A stretch of 64,000 bases of DNA. Origin: Acidobacteriota bacterium. GTDB lineage: Bacteria > Acidobacteriota > Blastocatellia > Pyrinomonadales > Pyrinomonadaceae. A program made the translations under genes and the position numbers. This document shows positions 8,573 through 18,363 of the stretch, one piece after another (within the stretch, counting starts at the first letter, position 1; the number at the start of each line of letters is the position of its first letter). The notes beneath the pieces were generated by a model. It was not told where the DNA came from, searched no databases, and worked only from the letters and a program-made list of their open reading frames with translations. Location of the stretch: positions 248,001 through 312,000 of the forward strand of contig JAIVJV010000004.1 in NCBI GenBank assembly GCA_020199835.1, in the 5' to 3' direction.

Positions 8573-9352
8573 ATGGCCGGCGAGCAACCAGTCCTCTATT
8601 CCGTTGAAGATGCGGTTGCCCGCATCACTCTCAATCGTCCTGAGAAAAGAAACGCGTTGAATCCCGCCTTGATTGCGGGAATTAAAGACGCGCTGCGCGA
8701 AGCGTCGCGTGACGAGCGAGTACGGGTCATCGTTATCACCGGCGCAGGAAAAGATTTTTGCTCCGGCGCAGATCTGTCGGTTTTGCAGCAAATCGCGGAA
8801 GCGGACGTGTCGGAAAACGCTGAGGACGCGCGTTCGTTACTCGAGTTGTTTCTGCTAATCCGTCAGATCGCTGTTCCGGTTGTTGCCGCCGTCCGAGGCC
8901 GCGCCCTTGCAGGAGGCTGTGGCCTCGCCAGCGCCTGTGATCTCGTGCTCGCGTCCAGTTCAGCACGCATCGGTTATCCCGAAGTGAAGATCGGCTTCGT
9001 ACCCGCGATGGTGATGGCCATCCTGCGCCGCAACGTTTCGGAGAAACGCGCGTTTGAACTGCTAACCCGCGGCGCCGAGATCAGCGCTGAGCAAGCGCGA
9101 ACGTTCGGCCTAATAAATGAGATCTACGCGGACGAGACTTTCGACAACGATGTTGCTGCGTATGTAAATGATTTCGCGAAGCTGAGCCGTTCCGCGGTTT
9201 CGCTGACCAAAACTTTGCTTTACCAGATGGACGGCCTTTCCTTTCCTGCCGCACTCGAAACCGGCGCCGACGTTAACGTCATCGCGCGCCTCACAGACGA
9301 CTGCCGCCAACGCGTCGCAAAGTTTCTCAGTAAAGTTCAACCTGAAGTGTGA
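8573..9352 (+). CDS. enoyl-CoA hydratase/isomerase family protein (methylglutaconyl-CoA hydratase-like)
   Basis: A 259-residue crotonase-fold enzyme. LNRPEKRNALN is the CoA-binding entry, GKDFCSGADL and GGCGLASACDLVLA form the oxyanion hole, and YPEVKIGFVPA retains the second catalytic Glu, while the first Glu position (in GGCGLA) is Gly. That residue pattern is seen in 3-methylglutaconyl-CoA hydratases (LiuC/AtuE) rather than classical crotonase. It begins directly after the previous stop, so it is the fourth gene of a probable operon with the AtuA-like pair. A long palindrome lies 10 bp beyond its stop codon. Confidence 0.88.
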   Translation: MAGEQPVLYSVEDAVARITLNRPEKRNALNPALIAGIKDALREASRDERVRVIVITGAGKDFCSGADLSVLQQIAEADVSENAEDARSLLELFLLIRQIAVPVVAAVRGRALAGGCGLASACDLVLASSSARIGYPEVKIGFVPAMVMAILRRNVSEKRAFELLTRGAEISAEQARTFGLINEIYADETFDNDVAAYVNDFAKLSRSAVSLTKTLLYQMDGLSFPAALETGADVNVIARLTDDCRQRVAKFLSKVQPEV

Positions 9353-9362
9353 CGTGCTGATG

Positions 9363-9442
9363 CTGGGACCGCAGGCGTCTCGCGTGCACGGAAGCGGAAG
9401 CAGCGCTCTTGTGAGTCGCAGGCGAGACGCCTGCGGTCCCAG
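9363..9442. repeat. long palindromic element between convergent genes
   Basis: A 21-bp perfect inverted repeat, 9363-9383 with 9422-9442, around a 38-base loop. The arms are the same sequence as the element at 2755-2832. It sits between two convergent genes, where it could end transcription from both sides, though it lacks T-tracts. Confidence 0.88.
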
Positions 9443-9477
9443 GAAGGTCGTGTGTAAGTTATTTTGAAATGCCTGAG

Positions 9478-10497
9478 TTAAGGGGTGGTTCTGGTTGTGC
9501 GGGCTTTCTCACGCAGACGCTTGATTTCGTTTTGCAGTGCTTGCGGGTTTTTTAACTGCGGGTTCTTTTGCAGGTACGACTCGAGTTCGGCGGCGGCCTT
9601 TTCGGGATCACCCCTGAGATCGTGGAACAAAGCGACTGTCATGCTGTCTGGCTTTAACTTGTTTTCGCTCAACGTCGCCGCCTGGTTCATCGCGACTTCC
9701 GCGCGTCCCAGCAAAAAAGTTCGATCGTCAGCGGACGTCGCCGCTTGATGAATCAGCGCCGTCGCGCGCATCATGGCGTTCATCGGGTTTGAGGGATTCA
9801 ATCTCGCTGCTTCAGCAAACACCGCGACAGCCACCGCGAAATTCTTCTGCTTCATCAGCAACAAACCAAACGACTGGTATGCACGCTCGTCGTTCGGATT
9901 GATCTGGCGCGCGGCATCGAGCTCGGCGATCGCCAGGTTGAACTGTTCGGTCTTCAAAAACGTGTTGCCGAGTTGCAGGTGAGCGTCGAAATACTGGGGA
10001 AAGACCTTGATCGCGTTTCGCATGTTTTCGATCGCCACGTCGATCTTTCCTTCTTCCAGGTTTTTGAGACCCAGGGCGAGCGCTTGTCGTGCTGCTTCAG
10101 GCACCTGCTGCGTGAAAGCGTTGATTACACCGGCTTGTTGTGCGGGCTTGGCCACGATCGGGCGAAGCTGAATGTCCTGCGTAAAACTCTGCCCGGAGGC
10201 GCCAAACGCGCTGATGTCAGCGTAAACGGTCGTGGTCTCGAAATTAATTCCGTCGCCTTCCGCTGTTAGTTGGTACCTGCCGCGCGAAAGCCCGGGAAAC
10301 GAAAAGCGGCCGCTGAGATCGGAGAACGTCTCGTGAATCGGCCGGCCGTTAAAAGTTAATTTGACGCGAACTGGATTGGTCGGCTGCGTTCCCGACGGCA
10401 TTACGACTTTCCCCTCGAGCACGTTAGCGCCCTGCGCGAGGGCAGACGACGCCGCGAGAAACAGTGTTACGAGAACGGAGAGAAACCGCAGTCTCAT
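9478..10497 (-). CDS. secreted carboxypeptidase-regulatory-like/TPR protein
   Basis: About 339 residues starting at MRLRFLSV, where a signal peptide (cleavage near ALAQG) begins; longer in-frame starts upstream would precede it with non-signal sequence that overlaps the receptor gene. Residues about 25-110 form a beta-sandwich domain of carboxypeptidase-regulatory type (LEGKVVMPSG ... SDLSGRFSFPGL-RGRYQL). The C-terminal half contains about four TPR units. It lies 88 bp downstream of the Oar-like receptor on the same strand and shares its beta-sandwich type, so the two may be co-expressed and act together at the outer membrane. This pairing is inference. Confidence 0.82.
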   Translation of the reverse strand: MRLRFLSVLVTLFLAASSALAQGANVLEGKVVMPSGTQPTNPVRVKLTFNGRPIHETFSDLSGRFSFPGLSRGRYQLTAEGDGINFETTTVYADISAFGASGQSFTQDIQLRPIVAKPAQQAGVINAFTQQVPEAARQALALGLKNLEEGKIDVAIENMRNAIKVFPQYFDAHLQLGNTFLKTEQFNLAIAELDAARQINPNDERAYQSFGLLLMKQKNFAVAVAVFAEAARLNPSNPMNAMMRATALIHQAATSADDRTFLLGRAEVAMNQAATLSENKLKPDSMTVALFHDLRGDPEKAAAELESYLQKNPQLKNPQALQNEIKRLREKARTTRTTP

Positions 10498-10585
10498 TTC
10501 GCAACCCGCAGGAAAATAATGGAGGCACTTCGCGAAAACGACTATACATCGTTTCGCGAAATGCCCCCAAGTCAGTTTGCCGGTT

Positions 10586-13500
10586 TTAGAAGCTGAACCG
10601 GACGCCGAACTGGGCCTGGAACGGAATTCCAAGCGGTTCAGAGAAGCCGGTAGCGCCAAAGAAATTGATTGGCTTACCGAAGTCTGGTTCGCCAGTTACG
10701 TTCTGGAACTGGTTACCGAAGTTTCCAGTGTTGAAAACGTTGAAGGCTTCAAAGAAGAGACCGAGTCTGTAATTCTCGCTCCACCTGAAGAACTTCGAAA
10801 CGCGAACGTTCAACTGTGAGAACTTGTCTCCACGTGCACTGTTTATCGGCAATTTGTTCTGATCGTCAATGCCCGGATTCACCGACTCGCGATCGTTGTT
10901 TACGCCATCGCGGTTAATGTCGCACAGGCAAGACGGGAAGATGCTGTAAGGACGAGCTGACGCCAGTTGAAGGATGGGCGCTACCTGGAAGTCCCACGGC
11001 AAGTCAAAGATGCCGGAGAGGACGAAGCGATGGCGCTCATCTTCGTTGGTTGGGCCGAAGTTGATCGGATCAAACTTTTCGAAGAGGTTCTGCGGCTGCA
11101 AACCGAAGTCTGCGGTTGCGCCGAACCAGGCCTGCGACTTCGCCAGGGTGTAATGAGCATTCAATTGAAACTTGTTCGAATAGCGTTTCTTGAATGCCGC
11201 GGTGAACGCATCGTAGCGCGAACGACTATCAGACTGCGCCACTGTGATGCGAGCGAAAGGCGTGGCCGTACCGAAGGCCGCCGTCAACTCTGCTGCATGT
11301 GCTGCAAACTGCGACGTCAGTACGCGCCCCGGATTAGGACTGCTGCGTTGTGCGTTAATCAATGGGCCGATACGTGGATTGATATCGAGACCGGTGAATT
11401 CGTGAAGTCCGAGGATGTGAACATAGTCGAACTCGATGGCCATGTTCCTGCCAATCTCCTGCGCGTAACCGATGTTCCACTGCTGCGTGTAAGGAGATTC
11501 GAAGTCCGGATCAAGCATTCTCCCGCGCGTGCCCGACAACGGATTGTTAAGCGGCCGCGGAATGACGGGCGGCGCTGAATCGATGCTCAGGTTCGGCCCG
11601 TCGTTAAAGAACGTGGCGTAGATCTCCGGATTCGCCTGCTGCACGGCAAACAGCGGCACGTTCAGGAACGATTGATCGTAGTACATTCCGTATCCGCCTC
11701 TAATAACGGAGCGGCCATCACCACGGAAATCCCACGCAAAACCAACACGCGGGCTGATGTTGTTAAGATCGTCTTCAACGGTTTTCCTGGCGAACGGGCT
11801 GCCGATAATCTTGAGCGCCTGGAACGTGCGGTTCTCGGCTGCGTGCGCTTCGTCAACGAACCCCAAATCGACGTCGTAGCGCAGACCGAGGTTGAGAGTG
11901 AAGCGCGGGGTGATCTTCCAGTCATCCTGCGCGTAGAACGCAAACTGCTTCGGGCTCTCGCGCAGATTGAAGCTCGGATCGCCACCGGAAAGGATGACGG
12001 CTGATACCACGCCGATGCCATCCAGATCCGCCGCGGTACAGGTTGCAGTGCCCACCATCGCCGGACAGGTGATTGGCCCAGGCAGAATCTGCGTGGTGCG
12101 GAATCCCTGCGGAAACTGACCGGGATTGAGGGCGATCTCGTCGGCCGTGAAGTTGAAGTCGTATTCCGGAGCGGAGTTGAAGGCAAACAATCCGCCCAGT
12201 TTTTGGACGTAAGTGAAATCGCCACCAAACTTGAAGCCGTGGTTGCCACGGTTCCACGTCAGGTCATCGCGGAACTGATGCTTCTTCTGAATGGTCTGTT
12301 GGGGAACGTTGCCGTTGCGGCCAAGAGCGAGACCATCGGGGAAGAAGAGCAGATCCAGATCTGTCGTGGCGTTAATGCGGTTGTCGAAAGTCTGGTACTG
12401 ATAGGTAAACTGGTTGACAGTTGAATTATTTAGAGTCGAACTCAACGATGTCAGGAAGTTATACAGCGTGTTCAAACTCTCGTTACCGCCCGAAAGGTCG
12501 GTGCGAACGATCAAAAAGCCTGCTTGATCATTGAGGGCGTCGTTGTTCTGGCCGGCGAAACGCGTAACGAGCGTGTGCTTCGACGACAGGTTGAAATCGC
12601 CCTTGATTGTGTACTGCCAATCGTTGAATGGTTGCGGGAGAAACTGAACAGCCTTGTAACCAAACGGTTCGAGGAAGCCAATCTTTGTTCGGTCCACTCC
12701 CGGAACGATCGAGTTGCCGCGCTCGCGCGTACGCTCGACGGTGCCGAAGAAGAAGGCCTTGTCCTCTTTGATTGGACCACCAATCGAGCCGCCAAACTGT
12801 TGCCGGCTGAACGGCGGCTTCACTGCGTCTGCCGGTTCCGGAAATAGATCGGGGTTGGCGTCAGCCAAAAGCTTCGGAGCATTGGCGTTCAAGGCGTCGT
12901 CGCGGAAGAACCCGAAGATGGAGCCGTGAAAGTCGTTCGTGCCGCTCTTTGAAACAACTGAAAGGAGCGCGCCGCCGGAGCGGCCGTTCGCAGCGGAAAA
13001 GCGTTGCGTGGAAAGCGCGAACTCCTGAATGCCTTCCATCGAGAAGTTCTGGAGAATGCCACCCACGGCATTGTCTTTATTGTCGCCGCCGTCGATCGTG
13101 ATATTGAGGTTGCGACCGGTTGAACCACCAACCGAGAAGGTGCCAACGCGCGCCTTGGTGGGGTCAAACGACGGTTGCAACGTTGCGCCCGGAATCAGGA
13201 TCGCGAGCGATGCGAAGGAACGACCATTCACCGGAAGATTTTCCAAACGGCGCTGGTCTATAACTCCACCAACCTCGGTCTTGGTCGTTTCGACGAGTGG
13301 TGCGCTTTCACCGGTGACCGTAACAGTCTCGCCGATGCCGCCGACTTTCAAATCGGCGTTCGCGGTAGTGCGTTGCAGCACGTTTACCACCACCGGTTCC
13401 ACCACGTACCTGGAAAAACCTTGAGCCTCGATTTCCAGGCGATAGTTGCCCGGAACGAGTTGTGCGATTTCGTAGTTGCCGTCTTCGCTGGTGACAGCAG

Positions 13501-13702
13501 TTCGTTCGGCGTTAGTTCCCATGTTCACGACTTTAATGTTCGCGCCGGGAACCAGGCCTCCTTTCTCATCTTTGACTACCCCCGTGATCGTACCCGTGTT
13601 GGATGTTTGGGCGAAGACGCTGGCTGAAATTCCTGACGCTCCAATTACAAACGTCGCCAGGAAAGCCGCGAAGAGCCATCGCTTTAAATAGCTAGTCTTC
13701 AT
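10586..13702 (-). CDS. Oar-like TonB-dependent receptor with N-terminal carboxypeptidase-regulatory domain
   Basis: About 1038 residues. The start at 13702 (MKTSYLKRW) is favoured over an ATG 9 bp upstream because AGGAG lies 9 bp before it but abuts the other. Order of domains: signal peptide (to about residue 32), a carboxypeptidase-regulatory beta-sandwich (TITGVVKDEKGGLVPGANI), a plug (VTVTGESAPLVET ... LPVNGRSF ... ITIDGGDNKD), and a long beta-barrel ending in GVRFSF with a terminal Phe expected of outer-membrane proteins. Such very large receptors are expanded in Acidobacteriota and are thought to import oligomers or other bulky ligands; the ligand cannot be read from sequence. No TonB box was identified with certainty. 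Confidence 0.9.
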   Translation of the reverse strand: MKTSYLKRWLFAAFLATFVIGASGISASVFAQTSNTGTITGVVKDEKGGLVPGANIKVVNMGTNAERTAVTSEDGNYEIAQLVPGNYRLEIEAQGFSRYVVEPVVVNVLQRTTANADLKVGGIGETVTVTGESAPLVETTKTEVGGVIDQRRLENLPVNGRSFASLAILIPGATLQPSFDPTKARVGTFSVGGSTGRNLNITIDGGDNKDNAVGGILQNFSMEGIQEFALSTQRFSAANGRSGGALLSVVSKSGTNDFHGSIFGFFRDDALNANAPKLLADANPDLFPEPADAVKPPFSRQQFGGSIGGPIKEDKAFFFGTVERTRERGNSIVPGVDRTKIGFLEPFGYKAVQFLPQPFNDWQYTIKGDFNLSSKHTLVTRFAGQNNDALNDQAGFLIVRTDLSGGNESLNTLYNFLTSLSSTLNNSTVNQFTYQYQTFDNRINATTDLDLLFFPDGLALGRNGNVPQQTIQKKHQFRDDLTWNRGNHGFKFGGDFTYVQKLGGLFAFNSAPEYDFNFTADEIALNPGQFPQGFRTTQILPGPITCPAMVGTATCTAADLDGIGVVSAVILSGGDPSFNLRESPKQFAFYAQDDWKITPRFTLNLGLRYDVDLGFVDEAHAAENRTFQALKIIGSPFARKTVEDDLNNISPRVGFAWDFRGDGRSVIRGGYGMYYDQSFLNVPLFAVQQANPEIYATFFNDGPNLSIDSAPPVIPRPLNNPLSGTRGRMLDPDFESPYTQQWNIGYAQEIGRNMAIEFDYVHILGLHEFTGLDINPRIGPLINAQRSSPNPGRVLTSQFAAHAAELTAAFGTATPFARITVAQSDSRSRYDAFTAAFKKRYSNKFQLNAHYTLAKSQAWFGATADFGLQPQNLFEKFDPINFGPTNEDERHRFVLSGIFDLPWDFQVAPILQLASARPYSIFPSCLCDINRDGVNNDRESVNPGIDDQNKLPINSARGDKFSQLNVRVSKFFRWSENYRLGLFFEAFNVFNTGNFGNQFQNVTGEPDFGKPINFFGATGFSEPLGIPFQAQFGVRFSF

Positions 13703-13910
13703 GGTAATCATCTCCTGCTATTGATGAGTTGCCGGGGTTGAGCTTTTGCTAACCGCAATACCGCGTGTAGGTCTTGATCTTGGGCGTCGCAACCTACATG
13801 CCTCTCGGTAAGAACCGCAGAACTAAGGAATTACGGCACATTTCGAGAGATCAAATTAAAGTCGCGGAAGATTATCCAAAAAACGAAATGCTGCTACAGG
13901 AATTTGTAGG

Positions 13911-14315
13911 CTAATCGCGGGGTTTTACGTTGTCGTGCAGGAATTTAATGATGTCTTCGGTGGAAGTACCGGGCAGAAATATCTCGGCTACGCCTTGCTG
14001 TTTCAACTTCGGCACATCTTCCTGGGGCACGATTCCGCCGACCAGGACCAGACAGTTGTCCATGCCTTTGTCGCGTAGCAACTGGACGATGCGCGGGCAG
14101 AGCGTGTTGTGTGCGCCGCTGAGAATGGAAACGCCGACTGCGTCGACGTCTTCCTGCAGCGCCGCGGCAGCGATCATCTCCGGTGTTTGGCGCAAACCTG
14201 TGTAGATGACTTCCATTCCTGCATCGCGCAGAGCGCGCGCGATCACTTTAGCGCCTCGATCGTGACCGTCGAGGCCCGGCTTGGCAACCAGCACGCGAAT
14301 CTTCCGAGTGGACAT
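13911..14315 (-). CDS. mcmA2: methylmalonyl-CoA mutase, cobalamin-binding (C-terminal) subunit
   Basis: A 134-residue B12-binding domain. The cobalamin signature DGHDRG (D-x-H-x-x-G, residues about 16-21) supplies the lower axial His, followed by SILSGAH and LVGGI-P, the other conserved loops. It is encoded 3 bp after the catalytic subunit gene in the same direction, giving a two-subunit mutase of the split bacterial type that converts methylmalonyl-CoA to succinyl-CoA. The neighbouring carboxyltransferase could provide methylmalonyl-CoA if its substrate is propionyl-CoA. A weak hairpin with a T-tract follows its stop codon. Confidence 0.93.
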   Translation of the reverse strand: MSTRKIRVLVAKPGLDGHDRGAKVIARALRDAGMEVIYTGLRQTPEMIAAAALQEDVDAVGVSILSGAHNTLCPRIVQLLRDKGMDNCLVLVGGIVPQEDVPKLKQQGVAEIFLPGTSTEDIIKFLHDNVKPRD

Positions 14316-14318
14316 ATT

Positions 14319-16001
14319 TTAGAAGGCGGGCTCTTCGTAAACGCCGTACACATCTCGCAGCGCCGAACAGATCTCGCCAAGCGTTGCGTAAGCGCGTACC
14401 GCTTCGATCGTGGCCGGCATCGTGTTCTCGTTTTTTGTCGCGGCGAGTCTTAGTTTGTCGAGTGCGTTATTGACGGCGCCGGCGTCACGCTGCGCGCGTG
14501 TTTGTTCGAGACGTTCGAGCTGATGCGTCCGAACCGATTCATCGATCACGAGTATCGGAACTTCTGCGGGCTGATCGGTCATCGCGTATTTATTAACGCC
14601 GACGATCACCTGCTCGCGCCGTTCCACGGCCTTTTGATATTGATAAGCGGAGTCCTGAATCTCGCGTTGCGGAAATCCTCTTTCAATCGCGGCCACCATG
14701 CCGCCCATCGCATCGATCTTGTGGAAGTAGTCGAGTGCTTCCTGCTCCATCTTTTCGGTGAGCGCTTCGAGATAGTAGGAACCACCGAGTGGATCGACAG
14801 TGTTCACGACACCGGTTTCTTCAGCGATGATCTGCTGCGTGCGCAAAGCGATCAGCGCGGCGCGATCGGTTGGTAAGGCTAACGCTTCGTCGTAAGCATC
14901 GGTGTGCAAACTCTGCGTGCCGCCGAGCACACCGGCGAGTGCCTGAATTGCGACGCGCACGATGTTGTTGAGTGGTTGTTGGACCGTGAGTGATACACCC
15001 GCGGTTTGCGTGTGAAAACGCATTTGCAACGTGCGTGGATGATCACTGCCGAAACGTTGTTTCATCTCGCGCGCCCAAATGCGGCGCGCTGCGCGATACT
15101 TGGCAATCTCTTCAAAGAAGTCGTTGTGCGCGTTGAAAAAGAATGAAATGCGCGGCACGAAACGATCGATGTCCAAACCGGCGTCGACTCCCCACGCGAC
15201 GTACTCGATACCATCGCGCAGCGTGAACGCGAGCTCCTGGGCCGCGGTCGCCCCTGCTTCGCGAATGTGATAACCGCTGACCGAGATCGGGTTATAACGA
15301 GGTACGCGCTCCGTGCAGAACTCAAACGTATCAACCACCAGCTTCATCGCCGGTTTGATCGGATAGATCCACTCCTTCTGCGCGATGTACTCCTTGAGAA
15401 TATCGTTCTGAAGTGTGCCGGAGATCTTGTCCCAACTCGCTCCTTGTTTTTCCGCGACGACGAGGTACATCGCGAGCAGCACGGAGGCTGGCGCGTTGAT
15501 CGTTTGCGAAACGGTGACTTTCTCGAGCGGGATGCCGTCGAACAGGACTTCCATGTCCGAGAGTGACGAAACCGCGACACCGCATTTGCCGACTTCGCCT
15601 TCGGAAAGAGGAGAGTCAGCGTCGTAACCCATCAGAGTTGGAAGATCGTAAGCGACTGAGACTCCGGTCTGGCCCTGGTCGAGCAGGTATTTGAAACGCG
15701 CGTTCGTTTCTTCCGGCGTGCTGAAGCCCGCAAACTGGCGCATGGTCCAAAGCTTGCCGCGATAACCTGTTGGGTGAATGCCGCGCGTGTAGGGAAACTC
15801 TCCCGGGAAAGAGATGTCGCGATTGAAATCCACTTCCTCGGTGTCGGCCGGAGTGTAGAGCCGATCGACTTCAGCGAGCGAAACAGTTTGGAAACTCTTT
15901 TTTCGTTCGGGATGTTTGCTGACAGCAGGTTCGAGTGTCTCCCGCTCCCACCGCTCCTTCTCCAATGCAACGGGTGAGGAGCTTTCCTTTGTTTCGGGCA
16001 T
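14319..16001 (-). CDS. mcmA1: methylmalonyl-CoA mutase, catalytic (N-terminal) subunit
   Basis: A 560-residue TIM-barrel subunit. Seen are the [23 protein letters not shown] substrate-binding start (the Tyr and Arg that contact CoA-ester), the [19 protein letters not shown] segment (here [10 protein letters not shown]), [11 protein letters not shown] and [10 protein letters not shown]. It has no fused B12 domain; that is the next gene, 3 bp downstream. The start ATG is preceded by GAGAGG. A promoter with a good -35 and -10 lies about 40 bp upstream, so mcmA1-mcmA2 is a two-gene operon. Absence of a visible cobalamin riboswitch in the 275-bp gap is worth noting. Confidence 0.95.
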   Translation of the reverse strand: MPETKESSSPVALEKERWERETLEPAVSKHPERKKSFQTVSLAEVDRLYTPADTEEVDFNRDISFPGEFPYTRGIHPTGYRGKLWTMRQFAGFSTPEETNARFKYLLDQGQTGVSVAYDLPTLMGYDADSPLSEGEVGKCGVAVSSLSDMEVLFDGIPLEKVTVSQTINAPASVLLAMYLVVAEKQGASWDKISGTLQNDILKEYIAQKEWIYPIKPAMKLVVDTFEFCTERVPRYNPISVSGYHIREAGATAAQELAFTLRDGIEYVAWGVDAGLDIDRFVPRISFFFNAHNDFFEEIAKYRAARRIWAREMKQRFGSDHPRTLQMRFHTQTAGVSLTVQQPLNNIVRVAIQALAGVLGGTQSLHTDAYDEALALPTDRAALIALRTQQIIAEETGVVNTVDPLGGSYYLEALTEKMEQEALDYFHKIDAMGGMVAAIERGFPQREIQDSAYQYQKAVERREQVIVGVNKYAMTDQPAEVPILVIDESVRTHQLERLEQTRAQRDAGAVNNALDKLRLAATKNENTMPATIEAVRAYATLGEICSALRDVYGVYEEPAF

Positions 16002-16039
16002 TCAACCTCTCAGATCTACAGATTTCTTTGCGTAAACCG

Positions 16040-16068
16040 ATATTAGTTTACGGTATCTAGGGTGTCAA
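16040..16068 (-). promoter_or_regulatory. sigma-70-type promoter of mcmA1-mcmA2
   Basis: On the minus strand, TTGACA (complement of 16063-16068) is followed after exactly 17 bp by TAATAT (complement of 16040-16045), both close to consensus. It lies about 40 bp upstream of the mcmA1 start codon. Confidence 0.65.
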
Positions 16069-16118
16069 AGGTACGTCTGAACCGTCCACCACTGTGTCGG
16101 TAATTTGTCGTGCGTAAA

Positions 16119-16164
16119 CTAAAAGAGACGGGAGCGCGGCTGTGATGGCAGTCACAGCCGCGCT
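16119..16164 (-). terminator. probable terminator of the phosphohexomutase/FtsB-like operon
   Basis: A perfect 13-bp stem (16133-16145 with 16152-16164) and 6-base loop, followed on the minus strand by CCCGTCTCTTTT. It lies beyond the end of the FtsB-like gene and before the mcmA1 promoter. The rest of 16002-16276 shows no gene. The gap between stem and T-tract makes it less than ideal. Confidence 0.5.
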
Positions 16165-16276
16165 AACTCGGAAGGCAACCCGCTTGCGTGGATATCGAGC
16201 AGGGGAAATGCTATGGGCAGGCTTTGGCAGGTATGGAAATCAATCTCGTTAGTTTGTAAATAGAATGTCACTTTGG

Positions 16277-16591
16277 TTAGTCCACCGGAACTACGTATTC
16301 GTTACTACGCACCATGTTCAGTTGCGCGCGCGCAGCCGACTCAATCGCTCGCGGATCCTTCCGCAACCGTTCCACGTCAGCTTTCAACGACTCGTTAAGC
16401 GTCCGCAGCGACTCGACATCCGACTGCATCACTGAATGCTGCTGCACGGCGACGTGAAACTTCGCTCGCGTACGCATGTTCACCGTCACACAAACGGCGA
16501 ACGTACCCAGCAAAACCATTCCAAAAACAACCCACGAAGGAATTATTCCGCCACGGCGCCGCACCTCCGTGCGGCTGCCAATGATCTCCAT
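16277..16591 (-). CDS. septum formation initiator (FtsB/DivIC-like) protein
   Basis: A bitopic membrane protein of about 104 residues. There is one transmembrane segment (PSWVVFGMVLLGTFAVC), then a coiled coil (SDVESLRTLNESLKADVERLR) and the family's ending DPRAIESAARAQLNMV. Such proteins bridge FtsL and FtsQ in the divisome. The ATG at 16591 gives a normal length but has no strong ribosome-binding site; a TTG at 16639 would add 16 basic residues. It follows the phosphohexomutase gene closely on the same strand, so the pair is probably one transcript. Confidence 0.72.
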   Translation of the reverse strand: MEIIGSRTEVRRRGGIIPSWVVFGMVLLGTFAVCVTVNMRTRAKFHVAVQQHSVMQSDVESLRTLNESLKADVERLRKDPRAIESAARAQLNMVRSNEYVVPVD

Positions 16592-16664
16592 CGAGATCTG
16601 TTGCACAGAAGCCAGAGACGAGTTCGTGCGGCGGGGCAATACGCGCTGCGATCTGATGCGCTCG

Positions 16665-18053
16665 TCAACCCAGTAAGTATTTGCGACCTTGCTCAAGTAG
16701 CACCTCCATGTCCTTTGCCGATTCTGACTCCGCGTAAATGCGTACCAGGGGTTCGGTTCCCGATGGACGCACCAACAGCCATGAATCGTCCTCAAAAATG
16801 ATCTTCACACCGTCAATGCGGTTGATTGTTTTCACTCGCCGCCCACAGAGGTTGGTGGGTTCCTCTTTCAACTTTTCTTTCAGGACCGGCATCAGCTCCG
16901 GCGTCAGTTGCACGCCAATGCGGCCAGACTCGAGCCGCCCGGTTTTCGCAAAGAGCTGTTCGAGTTGATCCGTTAATGACGCGCCCCGCGCCGCAACTGC
17001 CTCCGCTGCAAGGAGACACGCCAGGAGGCCATCTTTCTCCGGATAGTGACCCTTGATCGATAAACCGGCCGACTCTTCACCGCCGAGGATAATCTTGTCG
17101 TCATTGATTAATTCTCCGATGTATTTGAAACCCACCGGTGTCTCGTAAACGGGTAATCCGTGAGACGCCGCAACGCGATCGACCAGATGCGATGTGGCCA
17201 CCGAACGGGCCACGCCTCCCTGCCAATTCCGCGACTCCGCGAGGTAATCAAACAGGATGGCGATCAGTTGATTGGGGGTGATGAACTGGCCATTCGCGTC
17301 GATAACGCCGAAGCGGTCACCGTCGCCATCGGTTGCTAATCCAAGAACACATTTGTCCGCCAGCACCAGGTCCTTCAGCTCGCCGAGATGGCTCGCTTCC
17401 GGTTCAGGCGCCCGGCCGCCGAAAAGCACGTCACGCCAGTCGTGAATCGTCGTCACGCTCAGCCCGTGATGCCTTAATAATTCATCGAGATAGCCGCGGC
17501 CGGTGCCCCAGAGCGGGTCGTACGCATAGCGCCCGCCGGCACGGCTGATAACGTCAAAACGTACTTTTTGCTCGAGATCTGCTAGATACGCATCACGCGG
17601 GTCGAACCTTCGCGCGGATTTCGGAGCCGCGCTTTTCGCGCGATTTTCAGCCGGTTTTGCCAGAAACTCTTCGACTTTCGTGGTGACGGCGGGCAGTGCC
17701 GGGGCGCCGTCGGCGGTCGAGAGTTTTATCCCGCTGTATTCCGGCGGGTTGTGCGACGCGGTGAAATTGATTCCGCAGACTGCATGCTGCGACCGGATCG
17801 CGTGCGAGACGGTCGGCGTAGGCGTGGGCCCGGTGCAAACCAGCGCCTCAAACCCTTGCTCCACAATAATTTGCGCACACTCGGCGGCAAACACTTCGCC
17901 CAGAAATCGGGTGTCGTGCGCGATCACGACCGGCCGGCCCACCTCATTGGCGAACTGCGAGCAGATAGCCTCAGTCACCCTGCCGACGGCGGCAAAGGTG
18001 AACTCGTCCGCAATGACGGCTCGCCAGCCCGATGTTCCGAAGTGAATTGTCAT
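16665..18053 (-). CDS. phosphoglucomutase/phosphomannomutase family protein
   Basis: A 462-residue alpha-D-phosphohexomutase. All four active-site motifs are present: the phosphoserine loop TASHNP, the metal-binding DGDGDR, the sugar-binding GGEESAG and the phosphate-binding RPSGTEP. The enzyme interconverts hexose 1- and 6-phosphates for envelope polysaccharide or glycogen synthesis. The start FGTSGWRAVIADEFT with a TSGWR motif is typical of the phosphoglucomutase/phosphomannomutase group with short lengths. Which sugar it uses cannot be decided here. Confidence 0.92.
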   Translation of the reverse strand: MTIHFGTSGWRAVIADEFTFAAVGRVTEAICSQFANEVGRPVVIAHDTRFLGEVFAAECAQIIVEQGFEALVCTGPTPTPTVSHAIRSQHAVCGINFTASHNPPEYSGIKLSTADGAPALPAVTTKVEEFLAKPAENRAKSAAPKSARRFDPRDAYLADLEQKVRFDVISRAGGRYAYDPLWGTGRGYLDELLRHHGLSVTTIHDWRDVLFGGRAPEPEASHLGELKDLVLADKCVLGLATDGDGDRFGVIDANGQFITPNQLIAILFDYLAESRNWQGGVARSVATSHLVDRVAASHGLPVYETPVGFKYIGELINDDKIILGGEESAGLSIKGHYPEKDGLLACLLAAEAVAARGASLTDQLEQLFAKTGRLESGRIGVQLTPELMPVLKEKLKEEPTNLCGRRVKTINRIDGVKIIFEDDSWLLVRPSGTEPLVRIYAESESAKDMEVLLEQGRKYLLG

Positions 18054-18363
18054 TCAAAAATTAAGAGACTGCTTAATCGAAACTGAGAGTTACTCCACAA
18101 TATAGTCGGGTCGTGCGGGTTGTCAGCCCCAACTAAATGTACTTTACGGTTTGTCAATCTCTTGCCGCTCAAGGACTTAGCGGCGATATGGCCGGACTGT
18201 AGCACCGGCGCTTAAAAGGTGTAAAGATTTTTCTCTGCAACGCTTGAAGCCCGTAAGTTGAACATTTACATGAACTAAGAGCGCTTAACAACCCGATTGG
18301 GCGAACAAAAAGCGAACGGAAATCCAACGCCATTCGGCAAATGGGGTCTGGTGTTAAAAATTG

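Noticed and set aside
13878..13910. Terminator after mcmA2
   Set aside because: The stem has only five pairs and the T-tract is about ten bases away, so support is too weak for a feature.
16130..16230. Possible riboswitch upstream of mcmA1
   Set aside because: The hairpin is better explained as a terminator and none of the cobalamin-riboswitch boxes is present on the minus strand.
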